DNA from: Trichodelitschia bisporula
Lineage: Eukaryota; Ascomycota; Dothideomycetes; Phaeotrichales; Phaeotrichaceae
Direction of reading: 5' to 3'
NCBI GenBank assembly: GCA_010356995.1
Contig: ML996687.1
Span: 435,803 to 499,802 of the forward strand
DNA length: 64,000 nt
In this document: one piece after another, positions 10,838-22,675 of the stretch
Numbering within the stretch: position 1 is the stretch's first letter
Layout of the letters: each line of letters begins with the position of its first letter
The notes under the pieces: model-generated
The model's input: only the letters and a program-made list of their open reading frames with translations
The model's database searches: none
What the model was told of the DNA's origin: nothing
Position numbers and translations under genes: made by a program

Positions 10838-13800
10838 CTAGCCCCCATCCCCCTCCGCGCCCGCCCCCTTACACCACGGATGCTCCAAAACCTCCCCAAT
10901 CGTAATCCGCTGATCCACATCCCGATTAAGCATCAAACGCACAAGGTCAATACTCGCATCGCTAACCACATACGGCACGCGCAAGTCGTGGTCCATGATC
11001 TCGTCAATGCTGTAGAACGGGTTCTCCTTGTAGATGATCGTGTACAGCAAGATACCGAGCGCCCACACGTCCTGCTCTTTGCCGCGGTAGGACTGGCCGC
11101 CGAGGACTTCGGGCGCGGCGTAGTCTGCTGCACGTTAGCTAATGGATGGGAGGGGGAAGGGGAGGGGGAGTACAGACGCAACGTACCTATCGTCCCGACA
11201 AAGACGTCAAACGGCCCGTTCTTGATGTACGCCGCGCTGCCGAAGTCGATGAGCTTGATATTCCCCTCGCCGTCGAGGATGACGTTCTCATCCTTGATGT
11301 CGCGATGCACGACCTTGGCGCGGATATGCAAGTGCCACACCGCCTCCGCGACCTGGACGAAGATCTTGCGACACTCCGCCTCCTCCATATTAACCCTCAG
11401 CTCGATATAATCGAACAGATCCATGCCAGGAAGTCCATGCGGCACCATCTCAATGTAATAGTTAGTATCATCCTCGAAGAAATCCGCCATCTCCACGATA
11501 TTCTGGTGTCGCAGGCCATCTCTCCGCAAGTAGTCCAGCACATGGATCTCCAGCGGCACCGTGCCGAGTCGGCGATCCCGCGTCCACGTGTCGACTAGAA
11601 TTCGCCGCTTGGTCACGTATTTGATGACGACTTTCCGCGCGTTGCCCCGCCGGTATCGGCATAGCTTGACCTGGCCGTATGCGCCTTGGCCCATGTCTTC
11701 CAGCACGACAAAGTCGTTGATCGTCTTCTTGCGCCCGTCATTGTCGGGTTCGGGACTGGGATCCCGCGTGCGCACTTCCCCGCCCGGCGACAGCGTCGTC
11801 GCTGCCAGCTGCTCCGTCAACAGGCTGGTCCGGACCTGCGACTGTGGCGTCTCGTGCGGATGCTGCGTCTCATCGGGAGGGGGGAGGACGTTCGTCAGCT
11901 GGCCGGGAGACGGCTGGTGGGGCGGCGTAGAGGGGCGCGATATACGCGGCGTCACGGGCCCGACGCCATGGTTCGCCGCATGCATCTGCCGCGAGTAGGT
12001 GATCCATAAGGCGTAAACGACCTCAGAGTGCGGGTTCGACTGCGTCAAGCCCACGGGCTCGTCCTCGTCGACTTCGACCAGGACCTGCTCGTCCGAAGTC
12101 CGGACCGTCTTATCGGTGCTCTTGACCACGCGCATCTGGACATCAACCATGATTTCCGATCCATCGCGGTGGAGAGCGGGGAGACCCGACGGCCGCAGGA
12201 AGAGCGCGGCGTCGGCTTTGCCTTCGCGCATGGCGAGGAGGGCGCGGGCGCGCCGGAAGCTGTGCTCCGGGATGACGATGCCGTCGACGAGGCGGATTTT
12301 GTCTTCATCCGTCATCAGCCGCAAAACGCGGTCGAAGCCCGGCAGCACCTGATTGATGTGGAGGCCTTCCGGGTGCGCCTGGCCGAAGAGAGCGGCTGAA
12401 AAGACCGTGTTCGAGCTGGAGATATGCAGCGTTTGGCTGTTGACCACCATGATGCCGGCGATGTGCGGGAAGCTGGATACGCGGAAGGTCGGTGATCCGG
12501 AGAGCTGGTCTACCGTGACGGGGACATTGATGGTATTTGAGGTGCGGGCGGTAAATGTGCGCAACTCCGAGATGAGGTCGTAATCGAGCGCGCCGGTGTT
12601 CGTTCCCACAATGCGCGGAATCGAAGGAATGAGTCGCTGAAGGTCCATGCCAGGCCGCACACGTTCATTGCCCCACACAGCCTCAGTCGCGCCCTTGACT
12701 TTGGAAACACATCCAACCTCGTCGACGCTGACGTACACAATATCCTCGGCAATCTCTTCCAGTACCCAGATCAGGCCGCCCTTTTTTTCCTTGACCCACA
12801 AACTTGCCGACCCCAGGGCTCCGTTACGCTTCTGAATTGGCACCACATCACCACAGAGTAGCACACCTCTCGACTTGGTGGCCGTGTGCCCGGGACCTCC
12901 CCGCTTGCTTCGCGCCGTGTAGCTCGATCCAATCCCATCGTCCGTTTGCGATCGTCGCTTTGACGCCGCCGACTGCCGCGAAGAGGGTTTGCTGAGCAAG
13001 CGCGCCGTGATCCCGTTGCCTACATTCAGGCTTGTCGTGCTATTGGGGCTAGCGCGCTGGCTTTGACTGTAGACACCCTTCCCTTTGAGCGACCCTCCCT
13101 CAGGATCCCGCAACTTCTCCTCCAACCACTTGCGCCGCTCCGGCCGCACCACCTCCAAGATGCCCAGTTTGCGCACTTCAGCGCGCGTCACGCCAAAGAC
13201 GAGACACGCAAGATCGTTGGCAGCGGTGATAGTCCACGGCGCCGTGGCCTCAGTTGTGAAGATAGCCTGAGCAGCAGGAACCCAACGATTTCCGTGGCCG
13301 TGGGCGAGAGGAGCGTGGCTCACCCCGGGGGGGATGATGGGTGGGGCGGAGGTCGTAACCGCCATGGCGCTGACATTGTCGTTGACGGAGAAAGGTTGCG
13401 CCAGAGTATCTGTAAGCTTCGCCGCGAGCGAAAAGTCATCCACATCCGTGAGAGTACGCTTCAGAAGTGACCGGGACTGGGTAGTTTCCATACGCTCGCC
13501 TGCATCGCCTGTCGTTGTCGCCTGCGCTATGGACGCAAGTGTTGTTTCTCCTTCTACACGGGTAGCGCCGTCGTTGCTGCCAGAGACCATACGCATCTTC
13601 CTGGCAAAGTGCTCAGGGTCGTGGGGTGGCGAAAGGGGCGATTCCGATTCCAGGCTAACGGGAGATTCCGAGCGCGGGATCGCGAAACTGCGATCGAACA
13701 CGTTACCCGAGGCCAGATCTGCGGGGCCGGTGATGGACCCTGACCGACCGTAAAGTCCGTGATGGCGACCAATGGGTTCCGGGTCCTCAGTGCCAATGAG

Positions 13801-14834
13801 GTTTGCGCGCGAGAGAAGTTCTATGACGCTCTGCACCTCTTGGTCGCCGGTGAGACGTGCCTGCGCAGCGACGAGTCCTGGATTACTGGCAGACCAGCCG
13901 AGTTTATCGCGCATGAAATCAATGGAGCGTTTGAGCACGTTTTGTCGGTTGTGGATGGAATCTTCGCTCTGGTGGGCGAAGGAGAAGGAGTGCAATGACT
14001 CGGAAGGAAATCGGTTGAGGTCTTCGAGGGTGTTAAGTACAGGCGACGCAGGGCCCGAAGGAATTGGTGGGGCCGACGTAACGCGCGACGCAGGTACCCC
14101 AAGGTTTAAAGACCCAGAGCGCGATGTTGGCGCCGTGTTTCCCCCGGTACCAGCTGAAGTGCCTCCAGCTCCGCCAGGCGACCACCCCGTTGCCGACGCC
14201 TGAGGCGGTTGTCTGATGCGACGTAGGCCGGAGAGGCCCAAGCCGTGCTCGCCGGCATGCTCTGGTATGATAGGGGATCTAATGAGACGAGACGAAAGCA
14301 AGTCAGCACTCCGTTCCTCTCAATATCATTCCGCTCCATTTTCTCAAACCACGCACTTTGTAAGCAGCTCCAGCTTTGCATTCGCGTCAAACGAGTGCCG
14401 CGCCTTATTCGTACTTATCGACAACGGCGGATACAGAGGAATCGAGGCAAGGTTGCTGGTGCTGTAGTTTTTGGTGATGCGCACTGAGCTGACATTGTTG
14501 CCCGATGGTGGTGCCAGCTTTCGACTGTCTTCTGCGGGTGCCGGTTGTTGTTGATTCGCGCCTGTGGAGATATCTCATGTCAGTATCTAGGCCTTTTCGT
14601 GGTGTAGCTTCTTTTCGTCTGATGTGTAAAAGGGAGTGGCGGCAAAGGAAAAAGGGGAGACGAGACAAGAGACAAGAGACAAGAGACATCTGAGCCTCTC
14701 CCTCCCTCCCCCCCCCCCCATTCTCACATGCCACGCTGCACCCGCCCAACGGCAACAAACAGGCGTGTCTCGGGAAGCATGCAGGGCGCGACCTGGGTTG
14801 GCTCACCATTGTCTTCTAACGGGCTCATCACCAT
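10838..14834 (-). CDS. PAS-domain serine/threonine kinase (Psk1/Psk2/PASK family)
   Basis: Nutrient-sensing kinase; yeast Psk1/Psk2 steer glucose toward glycogen or cell-wall glucan and phosphorylate translation factors. Rebuilt as four exons: 14834-14807, 14561-14357, 14278-11187, 11124-10838, which sum to 1,203 codons plus stop in phase. The large exon has no ATG near its 5' end, so the two small upstream exons are needed; they add MVMSPLEDNGANQQQ onward. A PAS domain begins around AIFTTEATAPWTITAANDLA. The kinase domain fills the last 290 or so residues: glycine loop GQGAYGQV, lysine in VVIKYV, the Psk-specific insert RILVDTWTRDRRLGT, catalytic HRDIKDEN, DFG, and APE supplied only after the last intron. 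Low-complexity Ser-rich linkers separate the domains. Confidence 0.92.
14665..14690. repeat. Short tandem repeat in PAS kinase intron 1
   Basis: Three to four copies of a 7-bp GACAAGA-like unit, followed on the + strand by a pyrimidine tract with a run of about a dozen C (to about 14720). Both lie inside the 245-nt first intron, the longest intron of that gene. Confidence 0.6.
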
Positions 14835-16171
14835 CGAGTCCTGCTCACAGCACGGCGCAGACTCCTACTACACAAGACTGGAGTGTAGTGACGAGTGTTC
14901 CGGAAGCGGGATTGCAGGGAATCAGAGTGGGAAGTGCGGATGACGGAGGGGTGCGGTGCGTTACATGCGGAGAGGAGCGGGTTAGGCGAGACGTGAAGCT
15001 GGACCCCCACGGGACGAGAGAGGGGTTTTGAGAGGCGGGCCGAGAGGTGAAGGTTTGCTGGCAGACGACGTGGACAGGCGCAGGGGTGCGGGCTGGAGGG
15101 TGGAGGCGACGAGAGTGTGGTTAATCTATTGTTGCTGTGGGAGAGAAAGATTTTAGAGGCGCGGAGGTGTGAGGTTGAGGTGGGGGAGTTGGGTGGGTTG
15201 TTCGGGTGAGGTGAGGGCGGCGCGGGCAGTGCAGGCGGTGCGGGTAGGTCGAGTAATGCTGAGAAGCACGCGGCGCGCAGTAGGAATACTCGTAGGCGAA
15301 GATTAAGAGGTGTAGCTTCACGCAATGGTAAGAGACATATGCAACTCTTTATAAAACAGAGTCACTCGACAACACAGCGTGAGAGCAGGAGAGTCAGGCG
15401 TCGACCAGCTGACTGTCGACCAAAGCGGAAGTGCGCGATGGTTGTGCGATGGTGGGGGCATCAAAAGAGGGGGAGTTCTACGACATCTCGCTTTATATTG
15501 TAAGTGGACGATGCAGTACATGAGCGAGTGACAGTCGGCGGAAAGCAAGTCTTCGTCATCGTGATCGACGGCGTTCGCCAGCCACAATGAATCCACCTAC
15601 GTGTGCCGCGATACTCATCATCAACATCCATCGTATGGTCGTCTTTCAATCCTCTTCACACAGACTCTTTCCTTCCCCTCTTTTTCTCTCCTCCCGACGG
15701 ACAGAGCACGAGGCGGATGAAGCACACGCGGCACCGTGCCGCCAGAAACAGGCCCAACAAAGCAAGCCCGAAAAGCCACAAGCTCACGGGGCCACCTGAT
15801 GCCGTTGTCGCACATTCGCCGGAGCGCCTCTCCGCCCGCCTCTCCGCCCGCTATCCCGGTTTCGAACCCTTCAGCCGCACTAAGCGCGTAGTACCGGCCT
15901 GCCTTTCAATAATCACATGCCAGATGGGGAGGCCAACATCACAGGCCGATCATATCGAGCCTTGGCCATAACCTTATGGCCATCCGCCGATGACGGAGGA
16001 GCAACAAGAAAATGTCGTTACTAGTACATCTATCGTACAGTACATCAATGGATATCTATCGTTCGCGTGTAAAGAGACCATAGAACACAGCATATCTACA
16101 GAAAGGTTAAGCTAGTAGTATGTCCAGCGTAGGACCAAACCAGCATGTTCAGAAGTGGCCAAACCAGACCA
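14835..16171. other. Intergenic, PAS kinase promoter side
   Basis: About 1.3 kb between the PAS kinase start and the stop of the next gene, both on the minus strand. Pyrimidine-biased on the kinase sense strand around 15100-15260, consistent with a leader. No coding frame or RNA gene is supported. Confidence 0.5.
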
Positions 16172-18611
16172 TCAGCCGCGCATCATCGCTGCGCGGTTCT
16201 CTTCATAAAATTTGCCGCAAGTGCGATGCATGCTGAGATCTTCGCGCCACCACTCGCCGAACCCATCAAAGTCGTCCATATCGATGCGCTCCAGCCGCTC
16301 AGTGCGATGAAGTCCACAAAGTCCACAGACGTCCCGTTCAACTTCGCCGTTGAAGCTCTTAGAAAATTTGGCATCCAGCTTTGGTGGAACGGCCAGTTCG
16401 GCCTTCTGCTTGAAACCGTGCTTCTTCAAAAGTAACACAGCAGCCCGAACCTTGCCCACGAGCTCAGTCCACTCTTCAATGCAGCTTTGGGCCATCGCAT
16501 CTTGCAGTTCTCTTTCCGGGCGCGCAATGTTCATGAGCTTCATTGAATTCTGACTGCGACCGGCAGGCCCGACACGCATGTTGTTCTGAAGATGTGTATC
16601 CCGGTGCCAGCGAAACTCGCGGCCTGTGACGATCCGGGCGCAGACACGAACGAGTTCGAGGTAGCCAATGATGTAATGGAGGGTGATTTCCGAACTGTAT
16701 GCCTCATCGCGGCCATCCGGTGAAAGGGTGGCCACTTGTCGGAGAAATTTGTCTTGAATCGAAGCCAAAAGGGGCGGGAAAATGCTGAGTATCTGTCCAG
16801 GGGGGGGGATGTCCGTGGGAGGACCTGTTCGTAAGCGGGGGTCAGGTTTGGAGAGAGGAGATACAAAGTTCTCGAGAGCTTGAAGATCCTTTTTGCTGGG
16901 TTCTGGGCTGTCCCAATCCCCCCAGTCATCGACATCATCCAAAGTACCGCCCTGAGTCGTCTGTGGGAGACGAGATGTCGGCTCAGGTGCGGTATCGAGA
17001 TCCTTATTGATGGTCAGCCTTCACCTTCTCGGGCTCGTGCGGCACGATTTTGATCGTCACCTTCTGACCACGCGGGGCATCATAATTCCCCCAGGTATTA
17101 ATATCATACCGGGGTGAGATCCCACCCGACGGTGGACGAGAAGGCGGTGCGTTGAGCGAACGAGAAGACGGTGCGTTGAGTGAACGAGAAGACGGCACAC
17201 TGACTGGAGTACGAGATGTGCTCTTCTTGAGAGCGCGTGTATTTGGAAACTCGGGACCACACGGGACTGCTTTGCTGTACGGCTCAGGGCCCAACGGAGC
17301 GCGAGCATAGGCCTCAACCTGGCTGCCCGCAGTGAAGCCGTGCTGAGCCATGTATTTATTGGCCTCCTGCTGAGCTGCCCGCAGAGCTGCCAGCTTGGCA
17401 TCCTGGGGAGCCTTTTCGTTGAGCGGAGGAGGGCCCTCCATTTTCAGTTTTGGCACCTGGCTCTTGTACGAAGGAATGAAGAATGGACGCTTGGCATCGA
17501 AAGCAGAGGAGCGTACCTTGGGAGGCGCATTTTCGGTAGTGCGCGGCTCAGACGGCCGGTTAGCAGGCACAGACAGAGGCAGCGCCCACGGACCAGATGT
17601 GACATGCGGAGACTGGGTATTCGGGACAGGCGCGGCACGCAGGGCCGCTGTCGAAGTGTTCGATGTCGGCTCGTCGATGTCCCAGATGGAGGATGACTGC
17701 TCCACCTTGGGTTTGCTCTTGAGCTTGTCGGGCAAGAAAATGAAACCGGCAGGGTTCGTGACCGTCTGGAGGAACACATCTGTGGGAATCTTGATGATAC
17801 CAGGGCGACTCGCCGTGCCTGCATGAGGCGTTGGCATGGAAGGCGAAGGCGCGCCCCCGGCCTTAGAGGCACTCGATGCCGAAACATTATCTTCTTGCGC
17901 GACGTTCAAGCTCAATTGATTGCTGACCGAAGCGGTATACGGCTGTGTTGGCCATGGATCGCTGATCATCTCAGAGCTGGCAGCACTGAAGCTAGATTTC
18001 GCCGGTTCCGCATCGGAAGGACGAAAGCCATGATTATCGAAGTCGAGAAGATCCCCGAAGTCGCTCGTCGGCTGCTTTCCCTTACCCTGGGGAGTCTGGG
18101 GCTTGAATTCCGTGCCCTTGAAGGCATCGAAGGGATCCTTGGAGACATCTTGCTTCTTGATCGTCACGGGATCCGGATTTTCGCCCACGAAGTCGCCAAA
18201 GTCGTCATCTTCATCAGTAGCTTCTGCATCGGCGTCAAAGAGAACGTCGGAATCCTTTTGGACGCTGGAAGAACCCTGTCTGCGAGTCAGCGGGGAAATT
18301 GGGGGGTTGATATGATGATTTACGAGATTGCGTGCGGTCGTAGTGGCGACAGGGGCGGCGGGAGCGGACCAGTCACCCCAATCGTCGTCGTCAGCTATGG
18401 CTGCCTTCGCATCCTTCTTCTTCTCCGGGGTTGGGAAGCCATCAATTAACTTCTGTTGATGCGACGTACTGGGACACGGATTGCTTGCGATCGAATCGAA
18501 GGCAGAGAGCGGATACTTATGAGTAGATCCAGATTTCGAGGCAGTGGGAGGTGTGGAGGACGGTTGAAGATTGAGATCGTTGGCAAATGCAGCGAATAAA
18601 TCCTGCGACAT
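16172..18611 (-). CDS. Protein with WGDW/FGDF acidic motifs, probable vesicle-traffic factor
   Basis: Two long frames are joined by a 63-nt intron (17024-16961; donor GTGAAGG, branch-like CTGAC, acceptor CCACAG), giving 791 residues in phase. The N-terminal two thirds are disordered and carry repeated acidic-aromatic motifs: DDDWGDWSAP, DDDFGDFVGE, DPFDAF, SDFGDLLDF and, just after the intron, DDVDDWGDWDS. Such motifs in aftiphilin-like proteins bind the ear domains of AP-1 and GGA clathrin adaptors. The C-terminal 230 residues form a folded helical region ending with CGLCGLHRTERLERI and MHRTC, which could bind a metal. A role in clathrin or Golgi-endosome traffic is inference from the motifs; I do not recognise a named orthologue. 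Confidence 0.75.
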
Positions 18612-18963
18612 TTTGGCGGTATGTTGGTGAAGTTGGTGTTGTTGTGGGGTTGGAAATGGTGGAGGTGGAGGTGAGGGTTAAACCCGGCGTGGTGGTACTT
18701 GAAGGTGGTCTGTGCGCTAACAGGCGATATATCGAGGAGGGCCGTGAAGCGCTTAGAAGGCAGCCGAGTAGAGGAATCTGATTCGGAAGTCACATGTGGG
18801 ATTCAGAAACGGAAGGTACGATACAGTAGAAGTCATTCCGTCTGATAGATTAAGCTTGCCTAAACCAGACCAGATACCAGCATCCACCGGTACGGGTATC
18901 AGGCTGAGGCTGAGCCTTCAGAGCCTCAATGATCGTGACTACGACTTCATATCAACACACAGC
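18612..18963. other. Intergenic between acidic-motif gene and alcohol dehydrogenase
   Basis: A 352-bp spacer holding the promoter of the acidic-motif gene and the 3' end of the alcohol dehydrogenase. Nothing else is recognised. Confidence 0.5.
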
Positions 18964-20148
18964 TTACTCCCTGTTGAAGTCCACGACAATTCTGCCGGCA
19001 ACCTTCCCATTCTTCAAGTCCTGACACGCATCATTCCATCCCGAAAGCCCGACAACCTTCGGCTCCAGGCGCAGCTTTCCCCTCATCGCAAACTTGAGCG
19101 TCTCATCTACATCCCCCATGTTCGACACCAACGTCCCCTTGATGCATTGATTCCGGAATGCCATCTGCGCCGGCACAACCGTCATCTATCGAGCAAGTCA
19201 GCCTCGTCTGCCACTATCCCACACTCGTATAAGCACTCACGTTATTCGTTCCCGCCGACGGCAACGCAATACACATAACCACGCCACCCACGCGACTCCC
19301 GAGATATCCCTGCGCAAGCGGATACGCCTGGGGCGCCGTAACAAACACCCCATGCGCACCAATCCCATCCGTAATCTTGACCACCTCGGCAACCGCATCC
19401 TTACTCTCCCTAAAGTCAACGAACACCTCCGCCCCCAACTTCAGCGCCAACGCCTTCCTCTCCGCCCCGGTGTCGACAACAATAGGCCGCAACCCCATCG
19501 CCTCAGCAAGCTGCACGCCCTGGATCCCAACGCCGCCGCCGCCGCCGGGGAAAACAGCCCACTGCCCAGGGCGCAGACCCGACGTTTTGAGCGACGTATA
19601 AATGGTGCTGGCGGAGCACATGATGGGGCCAGCGACCTCATCGGACACTCCCTCCGGAATGATAGTGGTGTAGCGCTCGGGCGAAGCGACGTACTGCTGG
19701 TACGAACCAGCGACATGCAGCCCCGTAAACTGCGCATCCGCACAATAGCACTCCTTGTCCGTACGGCACAGCTCGCAGCTTCCGCACGTGTCCCAGATAG
19801 GCTTAAGCCCAGCCCTCTGCCCGACCTTGAGCTTCTTCACCTGCTCGCCGACTTTGACGATCACGCCGGCACCTTCGTGGCCAGCGCAGCGCGTGCCGAA
19901 GTCGCTCATTTTGCCCATGCCCCAGTCGGCCATCATGTAGTGTAGGTCGGAGTGGCAGATGCCGGTTGCGTTGAGCTTGATCAGGACGTCCTCAGGTCCT
20001 ACCCGGGTTAGCTTCGTGTGAACTGGGGGAGAGTGGAAGTACCGATCTCCGGGACGGGCACGTCTTGCACCTCGACTCTGAAGTCCGGGCCTTCGTTGAC
20101 GACGACGCCGGCTTTGCATGTCTTGGGGATATCGTATGAAGGTGCCAT
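18964..20148 (-). CDS. Zinc-dependent alcohol dehydrogenase (MDR family)
   Basis: Cytosolic medium-chain alcohol dehydrogenase that oxidises short alcohols or reduces aldehydes with NAD(P). Exons 20148-20043, 19998-19241 and 19185-18964 join in phase to 361 residues. Catalytic zinc ligands are visible as C50 (GICHSDLHY) and H76/E77 (CAGHEGAG); structural zinc is bound by C107, C110, C113 and C121. The Rossmann loop reads GGGGGVGIQGVQLAEAMG, with an extra glycine run. The small first exon MAPSYDIPKTCKAGVVV fits family N-termini. A TATA box lies about 70 nt upstream, suggesting inducible expression. Substrate cannot be set from sequence alone. Confidence 0.93.
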
Positions 20149-20216
20149 CTTGTCTCTTGAGTGAAGCAAATGCTGTTGAATTGGTTCAAGTCCACGGTCC
20201 CGACATCCCTAGATAC

Positions 20217-20223
20217 TATATAC
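20217..20223 (-). promoter_or_regulatory. TATA box of the alcohol dehydrogenase
   Basis: TATATAG on the minus strand, about 70 nt upstream of the ATG at 20148, a normal distance for a fungal TATA promoter with a short leader. Confidence 0.6.
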
Positions 20224-20795
20224 TCCATTTCCCCGCCTTCTCCCCACAAAGAGGGGTAAGTAGGGTAGCGCAAGGAAACACGCATCCGCCGTGACACGGC
20301 ATCGAGAGCCGCGCCCCTCACGCCGATCCGCGTCGCGGGGTAGAGAACGGGCCAATCGGGCGCATATGAAGAGGAGGATGACGCGGCTGCGGTGCTCTTG
20401 TTGCAGACTAACGGACATAAACCTCAGCTAGGGTTGCTAGGTGTTGTGCGGGGAACAGAGGTGGAGAAGTGGGCGGACGCGGGGGATACGGGGTGAGACC
20501 GCGGCATGTCGTGCAGTCGCGGGGCTGCGGGTAGCGTAGCCTGTGCGGGATGTGATGCAAGGTTGCGTAGGTGCTGCAGTGCGATGCGACATGACAGTTC
20601 TCGCCGAATAGTTCTGGAAAACGGCGGGCAGAGCATTGCCTGTGTCTGGCCGCTGGTAATGATAAATGGAGTTGAGATCTGTTCTGGGATACGTCGTCCT
20701 AATATTAAGTTCTATCAACCAAACAAGCTCCTATATCAGCCAATACCCCAAAAGCAGTTGAGATCCCGGGATATGCAGTCCCGACTCCAATGCTA
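20224..20795. other. Intergenic between alcohol dehydrogenase promoter and YeeE/YedE gene
   Basis: About 570 bp with the distal alcohol dehydrogenase promoter and the 3' end of the transporter gene. No gene is supported. Confidence 0.5.
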
Positions 20796-21846
20796 TCATT
20801 GAAGAAAGACCCCACCAGCCCAATACCCCAAAAGCCACTCCGCCCCCCAAAGCGGCTGCAAAACACTCCTCATAACCGCCGGGCCCGGACACACACCGCT
20901 CAAACCCCACGAGATGCCAAACACCACCGCCCCCAACAAAAACTTCGCATCAACATCCCACCCGGGCGCAATCGGGAAATTCCACCCCTCACAGTACGCC
21001 GGCTTACACGCCTCCAGCCCGCCGGACATCTGAATAGCCACCAGATTCGGCAAAATCCCACACAGGATCACGAGGCTCAGACTCGGATCCCACCGACTCG
21101 CATCGAAGGGCCGCAGACCCAGTGCGAAGAAACCTTGCACCTTCGCTGGGTCTGCCATGCCGGATATTAACAGGCCGAGTCCAAATGTCAAGCCTGTGAT
21201 AACCGCCGTCGTCTTCTCTGGCGCCACGCTCCCCGCCAACGCGCGCGGCAGTGTCCGCACCGCCCCGATTGCGCCAGCCGTAAGCCCCACCAGCGCCACC
21301 GTCTCGCGGCGTGACGGGTATTCAGGCGTGTAGCACGGTACGGAGGAGTGTCCGCTATGGCAACCGGGTGTCTCGAGCGACGGGTATGCGAGGTGGAAGG
21401 TTGTGAAGGCGGTGGTGAAGAAAGTGGCGGTTGCGACGAGGGAGCGTGGGGACAATCGGCTCAGGCCCGAGAGCATGTGGCCGGAGGTACAGCCGTTGCA
21501 GGACTACGACCGGTTAGTGAAGCGCGAGAGAGGGTGTGGAGATGCGGCTTACCTTGGTTCCCCAGCCGGTGAGTGCGCCGGAGATGAGGGCTAGGAGCGC
21601 GCTGTGCAGTGTTGCGCCCGCGCCTGGGAGGTAGTGCGGGAGGTGTTCGGGGGCGAAGATGCGCAGCGGGATGTACGCTGCGCCCATGCCGAGGAGGAAG
21701 AGGCCTGGTGCATCGAAGGTTCGGTTGCCGAGTAGTTTGCGCAGGAAGCCAGAGACGCCGAGAATGGAGCCATTGTTGAAGAGAAGAGTTGTGGTTGCTT
21801 GGTGGAGGAGCAAAGCTCCTAGAGCCGTTTCAACGGGGGTAAACAT
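20796..21846 (-). CDS. YeeE/YedE-family sulfur (thiosulfate) transporter
   Basis: Multi-spanning membrane protein of the YeeE/YedE family, whose characterised bacterial members import thiosulfate. Exons 21846-21553 and 21503-20796 give 333 residues. Family hallmarks are present: GALTGWGTK, then after the intron SCNGCTSGHMLSGLSRLSPRSL, and near the end SWGLSGVCPGPAV. The cysteines in NGCTSGH and GVCPGPA match those that line the substrate path in the bacterial protein. About nine or ten hydrophobic helices are evident. Located between an alcohol dehydrogenase and the Fe-S assembly gene ISA1, all on the minus strand. A bacterial origin is possible, since the family is mostly bacterial, but the intron and codon use look native. 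Confidence 0.9.
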
Positions 21847-22675
21847 GGTGGTTGGAATCAGAACCGAGAGGGAACTGATGGTCCAAAAGTTGAGATGGGA
21901 GATGGGGATTCATTGGTGGCGGCGCGGCCTTTTATCCTCTTCCCTTCGTCCTCGTAAGGTGAGGGGCGGCGCCAGTCCAGGGACAGAAGGATGGCGATGG
22001 CATATGTCATCTGTGGCTCCAATTGGTGCTATCCTTACCTAAGCTTGGCCTTCGAGAACATTGCCCCTTGGGGGTTCAAAGGGACAGCCTCACACATCAG
22101 TTGGCTATTCCGAGAAGCCTTCGCTCCATAGATTCATGATGGCAAGTTACTATCGCTACATCTGCTGTACAGCTTCTCTCAGCCGCACCTCCGTAGCCTT
22201 CAGCTATACGAAGCGCCACTTTGAAGTGCTGTCGTATCCGTCCACCAGATGTGACAACACGAGATCTGGCATGCGTGTTGTACCGTATCCGAGCCTGTGC
22301 ATTTATTCTCTCTCAACCCTGAGGGTAGACCCACTGTAAGTACTTGACAGTGAAAGCATGTAACCAACGCAAAACCAAAGCCAACATCTTCCAAAGTACC
22401 GGGACTCGTTCCAAAGCATGCATGAAGGCCTTCCATTCCCTAGAGCCCCAGTACTTCAGTAAACCATCGTGATGAGTGCCTTCATAGTAACGCAAGCCAC
22501 TCAGAGTTCAAGTGAAAGTTGTTCGTCTAATCCGTATGTTCTACCATGACGATTTGTCCAATCGGTGGATGTACAAAGCTTCCATTAGAAACCAAAGTCT
22601 GACATTCGTTCCGAGTCGACCCATAACGCCGGATATCAATGCATGCAGCCGTACCGTGGAAATGCTCCCATCCCT
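21847..22675. other. Intergenic, YeeE/YedE promoter region
   Basis: About 830 bp between the transporter start and the ISA1 stop. AT content is higher than in the flanking genes. No gene or repeat recognised. Confidence 0.5.

Noticed and set aside
15846-15870. Possible tRNA T-loop (GGTTTCGAACCC)
   Set aside because: No matching D-loop, anticodon stem or acceptor stem at the proper distances.
16943-17024. Two separate genes at 16.2-16.9 and 17.0-18.6 kb
   Set aside because: A good 63-nt intron joins the frames in phase, and the acidic WGDW motif family continues across the join.
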